From Chaetoderma sp. LZ-2023a (taxonomy: Eukaryota; Mollusca; Caudofoveata; Chaetodermatida; Chaetodermatidae), in the NCBI GenBank assembly GCA_034401795.1, contig CM067370.1, positions 57,891,295 to 57,955,294 on the forward strand: a stretch of 64,000 nucleotides of DNA, given 5' to 3'. Below are positions 54,432 through 63,292 of this stretch, one piece after another. A model generated the notes under the pieces. It searched no databases, was not told the DNA's origin, and saw only the letters and a program-made list of their open reading frames with translations. Each line of letters opens with the position of its first letter. Within the stretch, counting starts at the first letter, position 1. The position numbers and the translations under genes are program-made.

Positions 54432-55708
54432 ATACCCCGCCATGATGACAAACCAATGAATGAGAGATATCAGAAAATATTTATTTCTTCCTCAGCCCCA
54501 TCAGACCAGTCATCCTTATGAAGTGTCAAAGCGATCTGTTAAACGGTCAAGGCGGTATCGTCTGGAAACCAATTTTCAAGATGGCTGCCACTGACTGGCG
54601 GACATATTAGATTCTGGATTATCATAAATTTTGTTAAGTTTCTTCACCAGACATATTACAATGACTGTAGGAAGTAAATAAATAAATTAAATAAATGAAA
54701 TAAATGAAATCCAGAAACCAACTTTCAAGATGGCAGCCCATGGCTGGCGGCCATCTTGGAGTTTGGATCATCGTCAATTTTGATGTCTCTTCTCCACACC
54801 TAGTCCAACCACCCTATGAAGTTTCAAAGGCATCCGATAAACGGTAATGGAGTTATCATTTGGAAACCAATTTTCAAGATGGCCACCAGTGGTTGGCAAC
54901 CATCTTGGAGTTCGTATCATTGTCAATCTCGATAGGTTTCTTCCCCGAGGTAGTCGAACCACCCTATAGAATTTCATAGCGATCCGATAAACGATAACAG
55001 AGTTATCATCTGGAAACCAATTTCCAAGATGGCCACTGGTGGCTGACAGCCATCTTGGATTTCGGAACATCATCGATTTTGATAGGTTTCTTCCGCAGAC
55101 CTAGTCCAACCACTCTATGAAGTTTTAAAGCGATCCAATAAACGGTAACGGAGTGATCATCCAGAAACCAATTTTAAAGATGGCTATCGGTGGCTGGCAG
55201 CCATCTTGGATTTCGGATCATTGTCAACTTCGATAGGTTTCTTCCCGAGTCCGAGTCCAACCACTCCATGAAGTTTCAAAGCGATCCGATAAACGGTAAC
55301 AGAGTTATCATTTGGAAACCAATTTTCAAGATGGCCGCCGGTGGCTGGCGGCCATCTTGGATTTTGGATCGTCGTCGATTTCGATAGGTTTCTTCCCCAG
55401 GCCTAGTCCCACCACCCTCTGAAGTTTCAATGCGATCCGACAAACGGTAATGGAGTTATCATCCGGAAACCAATTTTCAAGATGCCGCCGGTGGCTGGTG
55501 GCCATCTTGGATTTCGGATCATCATCGATTTCGATAGGTTTCTTCCCATGACCTAGTCCAACCACCCTATGAGGTTTCATTGCGATCCGATAAATGGCAA
55601 CGGAGTTATCATCCGGAACCCACTCTGCCGCCTGCACACCCGACCGCCTGCCCGCCCGGACAGACGGCGCCATTACATAATACCCCGCCAAATTTTTTGG
55701 CAGGGTAT
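54432..55708 (+). mobile_element. Repeat-core element family 2
   Basis: Starts ATACCCCGCC and ends in a hairpin, ATACCCCGCCAAA with TTTGGCAGGGTAT (one mismatch, short T loop). Before the hairpin lies a GGACAGACGG stretch, the equivalent of the tetranucleotide run of family 1. The core is six or seven units of about 150 bp (near 54580, 54725, 54874, 55024, 55172, 55322 and 55472). Each contains TTTTCAAGATGGCCGCC, a short spacer, and GGCGGCCATCTTGG, an inverted pair of the same motif. It interrupts the LINE D C-terminal region. Confidence 0.85.
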
Positions 55709-56326
55709 AAAAATTAATAATGCTCTACAAAATTATAAACGGCGCAACAAGCGAGACATTGTCTAGTTATCGCTTGTCCTTTTCACACAGAACAAACCCT
55801 TATTATATCCGCCAACTCAACACCTATACACCATCCAGATGTCGCACTGAGCTCTATCGTAGTTCTTTCTTCCCGGCTACGATAAGAGATTGGAATAGTC
55901 TTCCGGATCCTGTCAAAATGTCCCATACAATAGAAGAATCTTTAAATAAATTGAACGCAATATCTCAAAAATGACCCCGACCTAGGTGGTATAATGCAGG
56001 TCAATAACCCGCTAACATAGCAGATTCCAGGCTCCGAAACAATTGTAGTGGCTTAAACAGACACCTCCATGACAACTTCTTGTTAGACTCACCTAGGTGC
56101 TCATGTGGGCGACCGGATGAAACAATTGAGCACTATATCCTCCACGGCTCACTATACAATAACCAAAGAAGAATATTTTATACTGAATTAGGCCGAAACA
56201 ATATTCCCATTAACCCACTGACCGCTAAAGGTTTGCTATATGGCAATGAAAATCTCAATACAGACACAAATATTATAGTATCCACACTATTTTGCCAATA
56301 CAATGCTGATACTGGCCGTTTTAATT
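55709..56326 (+). pseudogene. LINE D ORF2 C-terminus
   Basis: Reads MLYKIINGATSETLSSYRLS, LNTYTPSRCRTELYRSSFFP, ATIRDWNSLPDPVKMS, then after frame breaks a Cys/His knuckle (CSCGRPDETIEHYILHGSLY) and a tail ending near 56326. FFP.TI..WN.LP is the C-terminal signature of CR1/L2/Jockey-like LINEs. Confidence 0.88.
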
Positions 56327-56700
56327 GATATTCATTCTCCCATAATCGTCCACCAAAAATTGTACCTTTGCCCACCGCACGCTACCCATCACCACGCGGT
56401 GCGAGCAGGAATGTGTGAGTCAGCAGAAATTCTACTCTACTCTACTTTCTTTTACTAGCTTGTCCTTTTTTTCTTTCATTATTCTAATTTCTACACGTCT
56501 ACTATTCTGTCTTTATTAGTAATTTATTAACAATGATATTAGTTAAACTTATTATTAAATTATTTAGTCTATCATGATCTTATGTACCCGCCACTTGATT
56601 AATTAAATTACTGTATATCATTACATGTGGGAGACACACTAATAAGATGTATCTTACTGTGCTCCCACTTTAACTGAAAAATAAAATTGTTTAAACCAAA
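56327..56700 (+). other. LINE D 3' UTR
   Basis: AT-rich sequence after the last codons, with AATAAA at about 56680. The exact 3' end is not marked by a repeat tail that I can identify. Confidence 0.45.
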
Positions 56701-56734
56701 ATATTGGATTTTCGTGATCAAACTTGAGCATTAA

Positions 56735-57015
56735 CCCTTTAACACTCAACCCTTAAAACTCTGGTGTCAAAATTTTAAATTTTCAAATTAAATTAAAAGA
56801 TGAACTGATGTTCATTTTTCAACAAATTTGGTTGGAGATGGTGCTGTCATAGACAGCAACATCTTCCAGCAAAATTGTTGAGAAATGTTCTCCAGTTTCT
56901 TTGATATTGACACAGTGAAATATAGAATATTAACATTAAAGTGCTAAGGGTTAAGTCAGCCAGTCATTCCAGTGCTAAATTTTGAAAAATGATCTCCTGG
57001 TCTGCAAATTGCCTT
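56735..57015 (+). mobile_element. piggyBac family B remnant hosting a family A MITE
   Basis: TTAA at 56731-56734 precedes CCCTTTAACACTC, the family B end. After 15 bases a family A element is inserted. Family B then resumes with CAGCCAGTCATTCCAGTG and CTGGTCTGCAAATTGCC, the half-foldback seen at 21.1 kb. Its right end is lost. Confidence 0.55.
56750..56950 (+). mobile_element. piggyBac-type MITE, family A copy 3
   Basis: 201 bp, ends CCCTTAAAACTCTGGTGTCA and AAAGTGCTAAGGG. The right flank is TTAA (56951-56954); the left is TCAA (56746-56749), one change from TTAA. Inner sequence matches copy 4 closely (GTCATAGACAGCAACATCTT). Confidence 0.8.
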
Positions 57016-57837
57016 TTTCTATGAGAAAATTTAAATTTCTTGAACTTAATATGTAGCTTGTGAGATTTCATTGCTGAAAGGCATTAGCAAATTGGCTTAT
57101 GGATGTTCTGTGAACTGGTGCTAGCTCAGTGAGCGCTTAGCTATTTTACTTTTCCATTATGGAATACAATCTTCCATGTTTGTGGTGTTATGCGGGCTTA
57201 CAATGGTGGCACTGATGTGCTGGTCATGGTGAGTTGCGAAGTTCAAAAACATATTTTCGTAACATCTTTACTATTTCATGAGATGAATTCTATCACCCCT
57301 ATTTTCATGATGTGCTGATTCATATTTACGACATGGTCAGAGGAATGTAAGAATGTGGTTCTTCTTTGTGCGATTAGCTGCCTTGATCACCAGCCATCTT
57401 GGTGCTCGACATGAGAAGAATATAAAATATGGAAAGCCAGTCAAAGAAAACAAAAATTAAGTTGAAGTTTTGAATTTCAGTATTACTTGAGATATTGTTA
57501 ACCCTGTCAGCTCTTAGCGACCTGATGTGACAATTATATTGTGACAGAAGTCGATTTTAATACTTTAAAATCAATTTGATTGGAAGCGTTTGCTGCAACA
57601 GGCAGTGACAACTTGTTGACAAATTGTTTTAGAAACACAAAAAAAATTTTCTGTATGGATGCGTTGAAACAAATAATTGTCCTCAAGAGCCACAATTTCT
57701 GGACATGAAAGCCATTTCATATGCAAAGTTACTTGTAGTAAAAGATTGTCATCGCCTGTTTTAGTGACTAGTTTTTGAAGATCCAATAGTGATTGATCAA
57801 GACAGCTTGTCCAGGATAACAACATCATATGACTAAC
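57016..57837. other. Intron sequence before the third-last UBASH3 exon
   Basis: AT-rich, with no recognised element. The minus-strand frame 57571-57828 is open for 85 codons but runs out of the exon's true frame and has no family resemblance. Confidence 0.4.
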
Positions 57838-57930
57838 CAGTGATTATTTCTGTAGCCGTCTGTATACACCTGAGTGATGGAGAGGAATAAACAGCAGTAA
57901 GACGCACACCAGCATTGTACAGACCTTCAC
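57838..57930 (-). CDS. UBASH3: UBASH3/TULA-like phosphatase, third-last exon
   Basis: 93 bp, acceptor ATTACAG/GTGAAGG, donor CACTG/GTTAGT, phase 1 at both ends. It encodes EGLYNAGVRLTAVYSSPSLR and CIQTATEII. The Arg in SPSLRC is the conserved phosphate-binding Arg of the family. The next intron is 10.1 kb and contains the 2A-bearing LINE. Confidence 0.9.
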
Positions 57931-58739
57931 CTGTAATGAAAACAAATCAACAGAGTTACATAAACAATTAAAATTAATTTCTCCTCAGAACAAATATATC
58001 TGAAAGCTTACAATACTAAATTTTCTGAATAGGCTAACCGGACTAGCTATGGCAGCACCTACTTGCTAGGCGGCTAATCTTAAGTTGGTTGCCTTAAAGC
58101 TGAATTGTACTCTAACTAGGCTGTAATATCCAATAAGATATAAAAAGAATCATTTTGAAATTTTTTAATACTCATTGCGGTAGATTTATACAATGTTTTC
58201 TTATTTCAGATTTTTTTGATCGAGTCCTTTAATATAAGGTCAATTAAGATAGGTTTGACTTTTTTTGACAAAAATCGATTCTCATTAAATTAACAAATTT
58301 TCATATGTAGTAGTCACTAAATTATCAACTATTCTGGCCTCTCCAATTACAAGTATCATCCATGTACAACAATGACCCGCATGAATTCAACCCATGCCAA
58401 AATATAGCTAAATACACTTAGTCTCTATTAAGCAGCTTATTTACATTTTGGTCAAACACCATTGTCCAGTTTCACAAAAGGTACTTAAGAACAACATAAA
58501 TATCAAATGAAGCATTCTGATTGGTCTGTTTTCTACTTTACGACAGGGCATAACTTACGCACCTTTGTGAAATTGGCCCCTGTTCTATAAACTAAAATAA
58601 GTGCAGGAAATGTGTATTGTATTTTTTTTATGCTTAGTGATAGTGAACTGGCCAGATTATGTTTGCTTTCTGGGACGAAATGGTATGGAATCTAGTGCCA
58701 CATAAAACTTTGTGGGGAAATTACATTTGTTTCGACAAC
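57931..58739. other. Intron sequence
   Basis: AT-rich and free of genes. It contains the small MITE at 58466-58576. Confidence 0.45.
58466..58576. mobile_element. Small MITE with TTTCACAAA ends
   Basis: 111 bp with 23-bp inverted ends: CCAGTTTCACAAAAGGTAC on the left and CCAATTTCACAAAGGTGC on the right (reversed), then TTAAG / GTAAG. No clear target duplication. Confidence 0.6.
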
Positions 58740-59640
58740 TGTTGATGGGTTAAAAGCAAATTTAGCAGATATGTTCATTCAGGCCATATTCTTTGCACAA
58801 TGAATATGAAGAGGCCATCAAGTCAAACAATGGCCATAACTCTGATTCTTTAGAGCATTTTAAAGTATTGAACCCTGTGGAGAAGATCAATTTGTGTCAT
58901 GTTTCGTCAACTGTTAATGAATTAAATGACAATTTAGAAGAAATATTCCTTTAACCCTTACCACTCTGGTGCCAAAACTTTTAATTTCAAATTAAATTAA
59001 AAGATGAACTGGTGCACATTTTCCAACACATTTGGTGGGAGATGGTGCCGTCGTAGACAGCAACAACTTCCAGCAAAATTGTTGAAAAATGTACACCAGT
59101 TTCTTTGATATTGACACAGTAAAATATAGAATAGTGACATCAGAGAGCTAAGGGTTAAGAAATATCTCTTTCAACTCTGAATATGAACTGGCCACGTCTA
59201 CAAAAACTGAATTATATCCCTTGTTGGATTTTCCAAGAATTGAACAGAAAAATACATTTGTGGGATGTTTCATCAATTGTTGATGTATTAAAACCATATT
59301 TGGGATGTATGTTCCTTAGGACAATATCTATCTGAACTATGACTACGAAGATGCTACACCTTGAACAAGGGCCCTAATGCAAGTTCTTTAAAGCATTTTA
59401 ACACATTGAAACCAATTGGTAAAATAGATTTGTGGCACATTTTGTCAGTTGTTGATGGATTAAAACACAAATTTGGCAGATAAGTTCCTTTGGAATCTAT
59501 ATGCTCATGAAAAATCAATACCTTTAAACAAGGTCCATAACTCTGGTTCTTGTAGGTCTTTAAGTATTTAAACCGATGGAGAATATGTCAATGGCAATAG
59601 TTATGCTTTCCCAATTGTCCAATGGTGCTTGTTGTGAATT
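58740..59640 (+). repeat. Tandem repeat array, about 157-bp unit (reverse of 5.7 kb)
   Basis: Four or five diverged units share CATCAATTGTTGATG(T/G)ATTAAA, AAATTTGGCAGAT and GAATATGAA.TGGCCA. It is the same repeat as 5641-6571 in the other orientation. A family A MITE (58955-59154) sits in one unit, as in the other array but at a different point. Confidence 0.65.
58955..59154 (+). mobile_element. piggyBac-type MITE, family A copy 4
   Basis: 200 bp with perfect TTAA flanks (58951-58954, 59155-59158), ends CCCTTACCACTCTGGTG and AGAGAGCTAAGGG. The best copy for defining the family. Confidence 0.85.
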
Positions 59641-60000
59641 AATTTTTAATGTAAACAGTTTTACAGTTCTTCTTCAGTCAGGTGAACCCTATGCCCTTTA
59701 TTTGTTGGAAAATAAAAATTGAAAATTCCTAGGCTACACCTAATGTGTACTGGTCCAATATAAAGTTTAGTGATTTGGCTAGGGGATAAATCGACCCAAC
59801 TAATCAACAGCAGGTATTGCATGTTAAAATCATGATTTAAAAAACGTTGAGGCACATCATGTAGCCAATAAGAGAAGCACCCACACATCTTTGAACAATA
59901 CCCAAGATCTCACTCCTTATACATGATTTAAGGATGCCCAAGCTGTATTTTGTGGTATGAAGAATAGGAGTTAGAATCGGCTATCAGTAAATATTCTTAC
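59641..60000. other. Intron sequence next to the fourth-last UBASH3 exon
   Basis: No element or second exon is seen. AT-rich. Confidence 0.4.
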
Positions 60001-60120
60001 CAAGTTTTTTTGCCTGAAAGTGCCCCACCTCTGTCAATGGTGAATCCTTGAAATAGTCATAATGATTCCTTCTCTTTGGTAAATGCAATGGCATATTCAG
60101 GTCTTTGCATATATAGGTAC
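60001..60120 (-). CDS. UBASH3: UBASH3/TULA-like phosphatase, fourth-last exon
   Basis: 120 bp, acceptor TTTCAAG/GTACC, donor ACTTG/GTAAGA, phase 1 at both ends. It encodes YICKDLNMPLHLPKRRNHYD, YFKDSPLTEVGHFQAKKLG. The DLNMP...LP and SPLT..G segments are typical of UBASH3 just after the RHG box. Confidence 0.9.
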
Positions 60121-60592
60121 CTTGAAAACAAAACAACTGCTAGATATCATATATATACATTGTGATAGGATGCAAACTAATGTTTTACTCATCAAGATGG
60201 GATAACAGCCGTCTCACAAATCATCAAATATTTATCTATCCTTGTTTGGGTTTTTATAGGCTAAGAGTAAATGAAATCTAAACATTAACGACTGTGCAAA
60301 GAAAGCATGGTTAGTAAGCCAAGTTAGCTAAATGGCGTAGATCAAGTGAGAATAACATGATAAGTTTTTCAAACAATTTAGTCTCATCTTTGAAACCCTT
60401 TTAGATGACCATCTAAGCAGCCACAACCACAGTAAGAGAGCTCTTCAGTACTCCAAGGATAATGGACCTTTCCAGTTTTAGCTATGCCAGGCCAATCCCG
60501 AGTTTAGCGCCACCCAGGGTTTGCCCGTGTTGGGATCGATCGATCCCTGAATGCCCTGACTATTAATTTCCAGAAAACTATACAGGTAAGTT

Positions 60593-60684
60593 GTTGAATA
60601 TTTTGAAACTAATTTGACTGGGTGCTGTTGCTGCCATAGTTATGGCAGCAACAGTGCCGTCAAATTAGTTTCAAAATATTCAAC
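60593..60684. repeat. Near-perfect 44-bp hairpin
   Basis: GTTGAATATTTTGAAACTAA through GCTGCCATA pairs with TATGGCAGC through TTTCAAAATATTCAAC. The loop is two bases, and a small bulge lies near GGGTGC/GTGCC. Flanking sequence (about 60460-60590) resembles that beside the decayed copy at 38.53-38.65 kb, so both probably mark one MITE family. Confidence 0.88.
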
Positions 60685-61168
60685 ATAATGTTTACTAAAT
60701 AGTAGACATACAATTCGTACAACAAGGCTTAATCCATCTTCAATTATGCGAACTTATCTACGTCACTCATGACATCATAGATTATGACATCATCCTACAT
60801 GTCACATAGTTGATTATGACATCATATGATGATGGCTAAACTGTGCACCCAAGGTTGGTCAAGGTCCCCCCCAGTAGAACTTGAGTGACCACACCGGAAA
60901 TATACATGCATGCTCACGGACACAGTTATTAGTCTTATAACACTCAGTAGAGAAACAAATAACATGAATAAAAGCAAATAGCCATACAGCAAGCGACCCG
61001 AGTTGATGCAAATCATGACCAGGCATAATCATACATATATTTCCCATATAGAGGCATCATTAAACATATTCACAAGAGGGAGGAGAGGGTGGGGGACAAC
61101 ATTAAACTTGGGAGTACAAAGTAGCTAATTAGAAGAACAATCATTATCCGTAATGCATGCCTACCTAC
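60685..61168. other. Intron sequence
   Basis: A short ATGACATCAT-rich patch (60765-60825) repeats TATGACATCAT three times. Nothing else is seen. Confidence 0.45.
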
Positions 61169-61334
61169 CATCTGCATCAAAGGACTCTTCAATCCATTTT
61201 CGGCCCATGGCAAAGTCCACTCTCTCTCCATGACGTACAACATAGAGCTCTCGAGGGCCAGCATGGTCACTGTGTCCATCCGCTGGACGTCGTGGTGGAA
61301 GTGTTGGTGGTATTTCACGTCGTCTTTTTATCAC
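61169..61334 (-). CDS. UBASH3: UBASH3/TULA-like phosphatase, exon with RHG box
   Basis: 166 bp, acceptor CAATAG/GTGATA (phase 0), donor AGATG/GTAGGT (phase 1). After a Pro/Arg-rich linker ([19 protein letters not shown]) it encodes [22 protein letters not shown] contains the phospho-accepting His. The five exons together give an intact 291-residue C-terminal phosphatase region. The UBA, 2H-phosphodiesterase-like and SH3 parts of the family would lie to the right, beyond the second DIRS element and the window edge. Confidence 0.9.
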
Positions 61335-61556
61335 CTATTGACAATAAATATGTGTGTATTTAGAAGTGATTGAATGGTTTTGCCTATGCTATTAATCCTT
61401 GTGAATCGAGAACCTGCAATTTCAGCATGGATTTGTCTACTGTAACCAGTAGTGACCACATGAGCGACATAAATACAAAATATTAATGCCTGGTAAAATG
61501 TATTTCCTGTCAGATACATTAATATTGATCCTCTGTGTTAGGGAATCAAAAAAAAG

Positions 61557-61864
61557 CATCCGCTTTTGTTTCTATGAGAACTATTAATACATACCAGATG
61601 TACTATTATGATAATGTCTATTATCTCGTCTAGCTCAAAAAAAATAATTAAAACTCTGCACTCTCCATGGTCATGCCCATACTGTGTTCGGGAATTACCA
61701 TAAGCCTCCAGGTATCGAGTCAATACCCGAGCACAATCAGCTTCATCTTATATTTGTCTTGACAAATGGCGAAAGCCTTTCAGCCTCACCTTAGTGGAGC
61801 GGCTGAGGTGGGCCATAGTACATCTGGTAAGTATTAATAATTCTCGTAGAAACAAAAGCGGGTG
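61557..61864. mobile_element. 308-bp inverted-repeat element with DIRS-like ends
   Basis: Ends of about 48 bp pair: CCGCTTTTGTTTCTATGAGA on the left and CCGCTTTTGTTTCTACGAGA on the right (reversed), continuing through ATTAATAC.TACCAGATGTAC. The inner part of each end, ATAC.TACCAGATGTACTAT, is also the left end of the neighbouring DIRS copy 2. It may be a DIRS-derived fragment or part of that element's terminal and complementary regions. Confidence 0.55.
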
Positions 61865-62455
61865 CATTTTGTATTCTACTTCGAACAATACTTACCAGAT
61901 GTACTATTATGATAAACTCCAGATTTCGACAGCCAGGAATTCTGGTGGGCGGAGGTGAGGCTCGAAAGACAGCGCTCATCTACCAGCCAAAGAGATGGTT
62001 GTGAAGAGACTGAGAACCCCAGCATATGCTTGGGTTCCGCCATCTGACTCATAGAGTGCAACTTCCATGGTCTAGACCGCGCTCCCCCACCTCATTTGTC
62101 TTCAGAAATTATGAGAGCTGTCAAAAGGGAGGCAACACCCACCAGACCCGTGTCAGCCCCATGTCTCGGCTAGGGCAGTCCAGGAGAGTGCAAAGAATCT
62201 ACTACAACTTCTAAATTATGAAAATGCTATCAATAATCTGATTAGATTTTCAAATTGGAAAAGTCTATTGTCTGTTTATAATGAATAATATTATTAGTCA
62301 CTTAAACTAGGAAACACTCACCATTCCGACTTGATCTCTTCTTGTTCATCGCAGGAGCTCACCCACCCACGGTTGTTCACTGGACATATTCATCACCTAT
62401 GTCTGTGCCTGCGGAAGCGCTTGTGATGTCTAAGTTAGGAGCAGTCAGATGTGGC

Positions 62456-63200
62456 CTAATTAAGATTCAATAAGTTTGCAATGGCGACCGGATTAAGCGT
62501 GCTGGAGATATCGCGAAGATAGAAATCAGTAAATGATGACTCGGCATGCCATTGTGCTACAGACATCACCTCCTCTAATGAGACACCCTTATAAAGGGCC
62601 GATGATGATGCTAGTGTTCGGACTTGATGGGTGTTTGCGTGATCAACTTGCTTTCTTGTAGTGATCTTATGCGACATCTGAATAGCATTGACTATCCATC
62701 GAGAAATAGTATCTTTCAAGGCACGAAGATGAGGAGCCCTGAGACAAAGGCAAAGAAATTTTGGGTCGTCTCTCCACTCCTCTGTACGTTTCATACATTT
62801 TCAGACATCGGACAGTCCACCGAGCAGAAGAGCTTAGGTTGTGTCTAGATAGACGTGGCAAATTGATAGGCTGTCCTGAATACTTAAATCACTGATTCTT
62901 TGCCAAAAAAACAGGTGTGACAGTAGTCTTAAATCTTCACCTGTAACGACAAACCGGTCTTGTTCGGCAGAAAGCGCATGACTATCATTTCACATTCTCG
63001 CCGATGCTGCTGCAACCAAGAAAACTGACTTTAACAGTTTAATATCTATAGATCTAATTGGTTCAAAGGGAGCATGCCCTAATACGTGTAGAACAGGAGA
63101 TAGATTTCATGAAGGAATAGGCATCGGCTGTCTAGGTTGCAGATTGCTCATTCCTTTGATAACTTCATTTAGTGTCATTCTCCCCTCCAGGTATGGCCAA
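62456..63200 (-). pseudogene. DIRS copy 2 tyrosine recombinase
   Basis: The C-terminal part (62456-62794) has HQVRTLASSSALYKGVSLEE, VMSVAQWHAESSFTDFYLRD, with H..R and the His/Tyr pair; the Tyr preceding the usual nucleophile position is Phe (FY). Upstream pieces with frame breaks include RFVVTGEDL-type and FEPIRSIDI-type segments matching copy 1. Confidence 0.82.
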
Positions 63201-63292
63201 ACTGGGAACAACTGAAGCTAATGCAGACTTATATGCGGCTAGGGTTGAAGGTACAAGTTTATCAACCTCGTATAAATGACAGATAAAATCTG

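Larger units (their letters stand above)
48570..56700 (+). mobile_element. CR1/L2-like LINE with 2A motif (LINE D), twice interrupted
   Basis: Plus strand: coiled-coil plus RRM-type ORF1, an inter-ORF tandem repeat, then ORF2 with a 2A leader, APE endonuclease, RT, C-terminal domain with FFPATIRDWNSLP and a Cys/His knuckle, and a 3' UTR to about 56700. Two repeat-core elements (52636-53840 and 54432-55708) are inserted in ORF2. 2A motifs ahead of the endonuclease are reported in CR1, Crack, L2 and related LINEs of molluscs and other invertebrates. It lies in a 10-kb intron of the UBASH3-like gene, on the opposite strand. Confidence 0.88.

Noticed and set aside
62322..62440. Possible UBASH3-like exon ending at a GTGAGT donor near 62322 (minus strand)
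   Set aside because: The frame (MNKKRSSRN) ends in a phase that does not fit the phase-0 acceptor of the exon at 61334, and the segment lies where the 3' region of DIRS copy 2 is expected.
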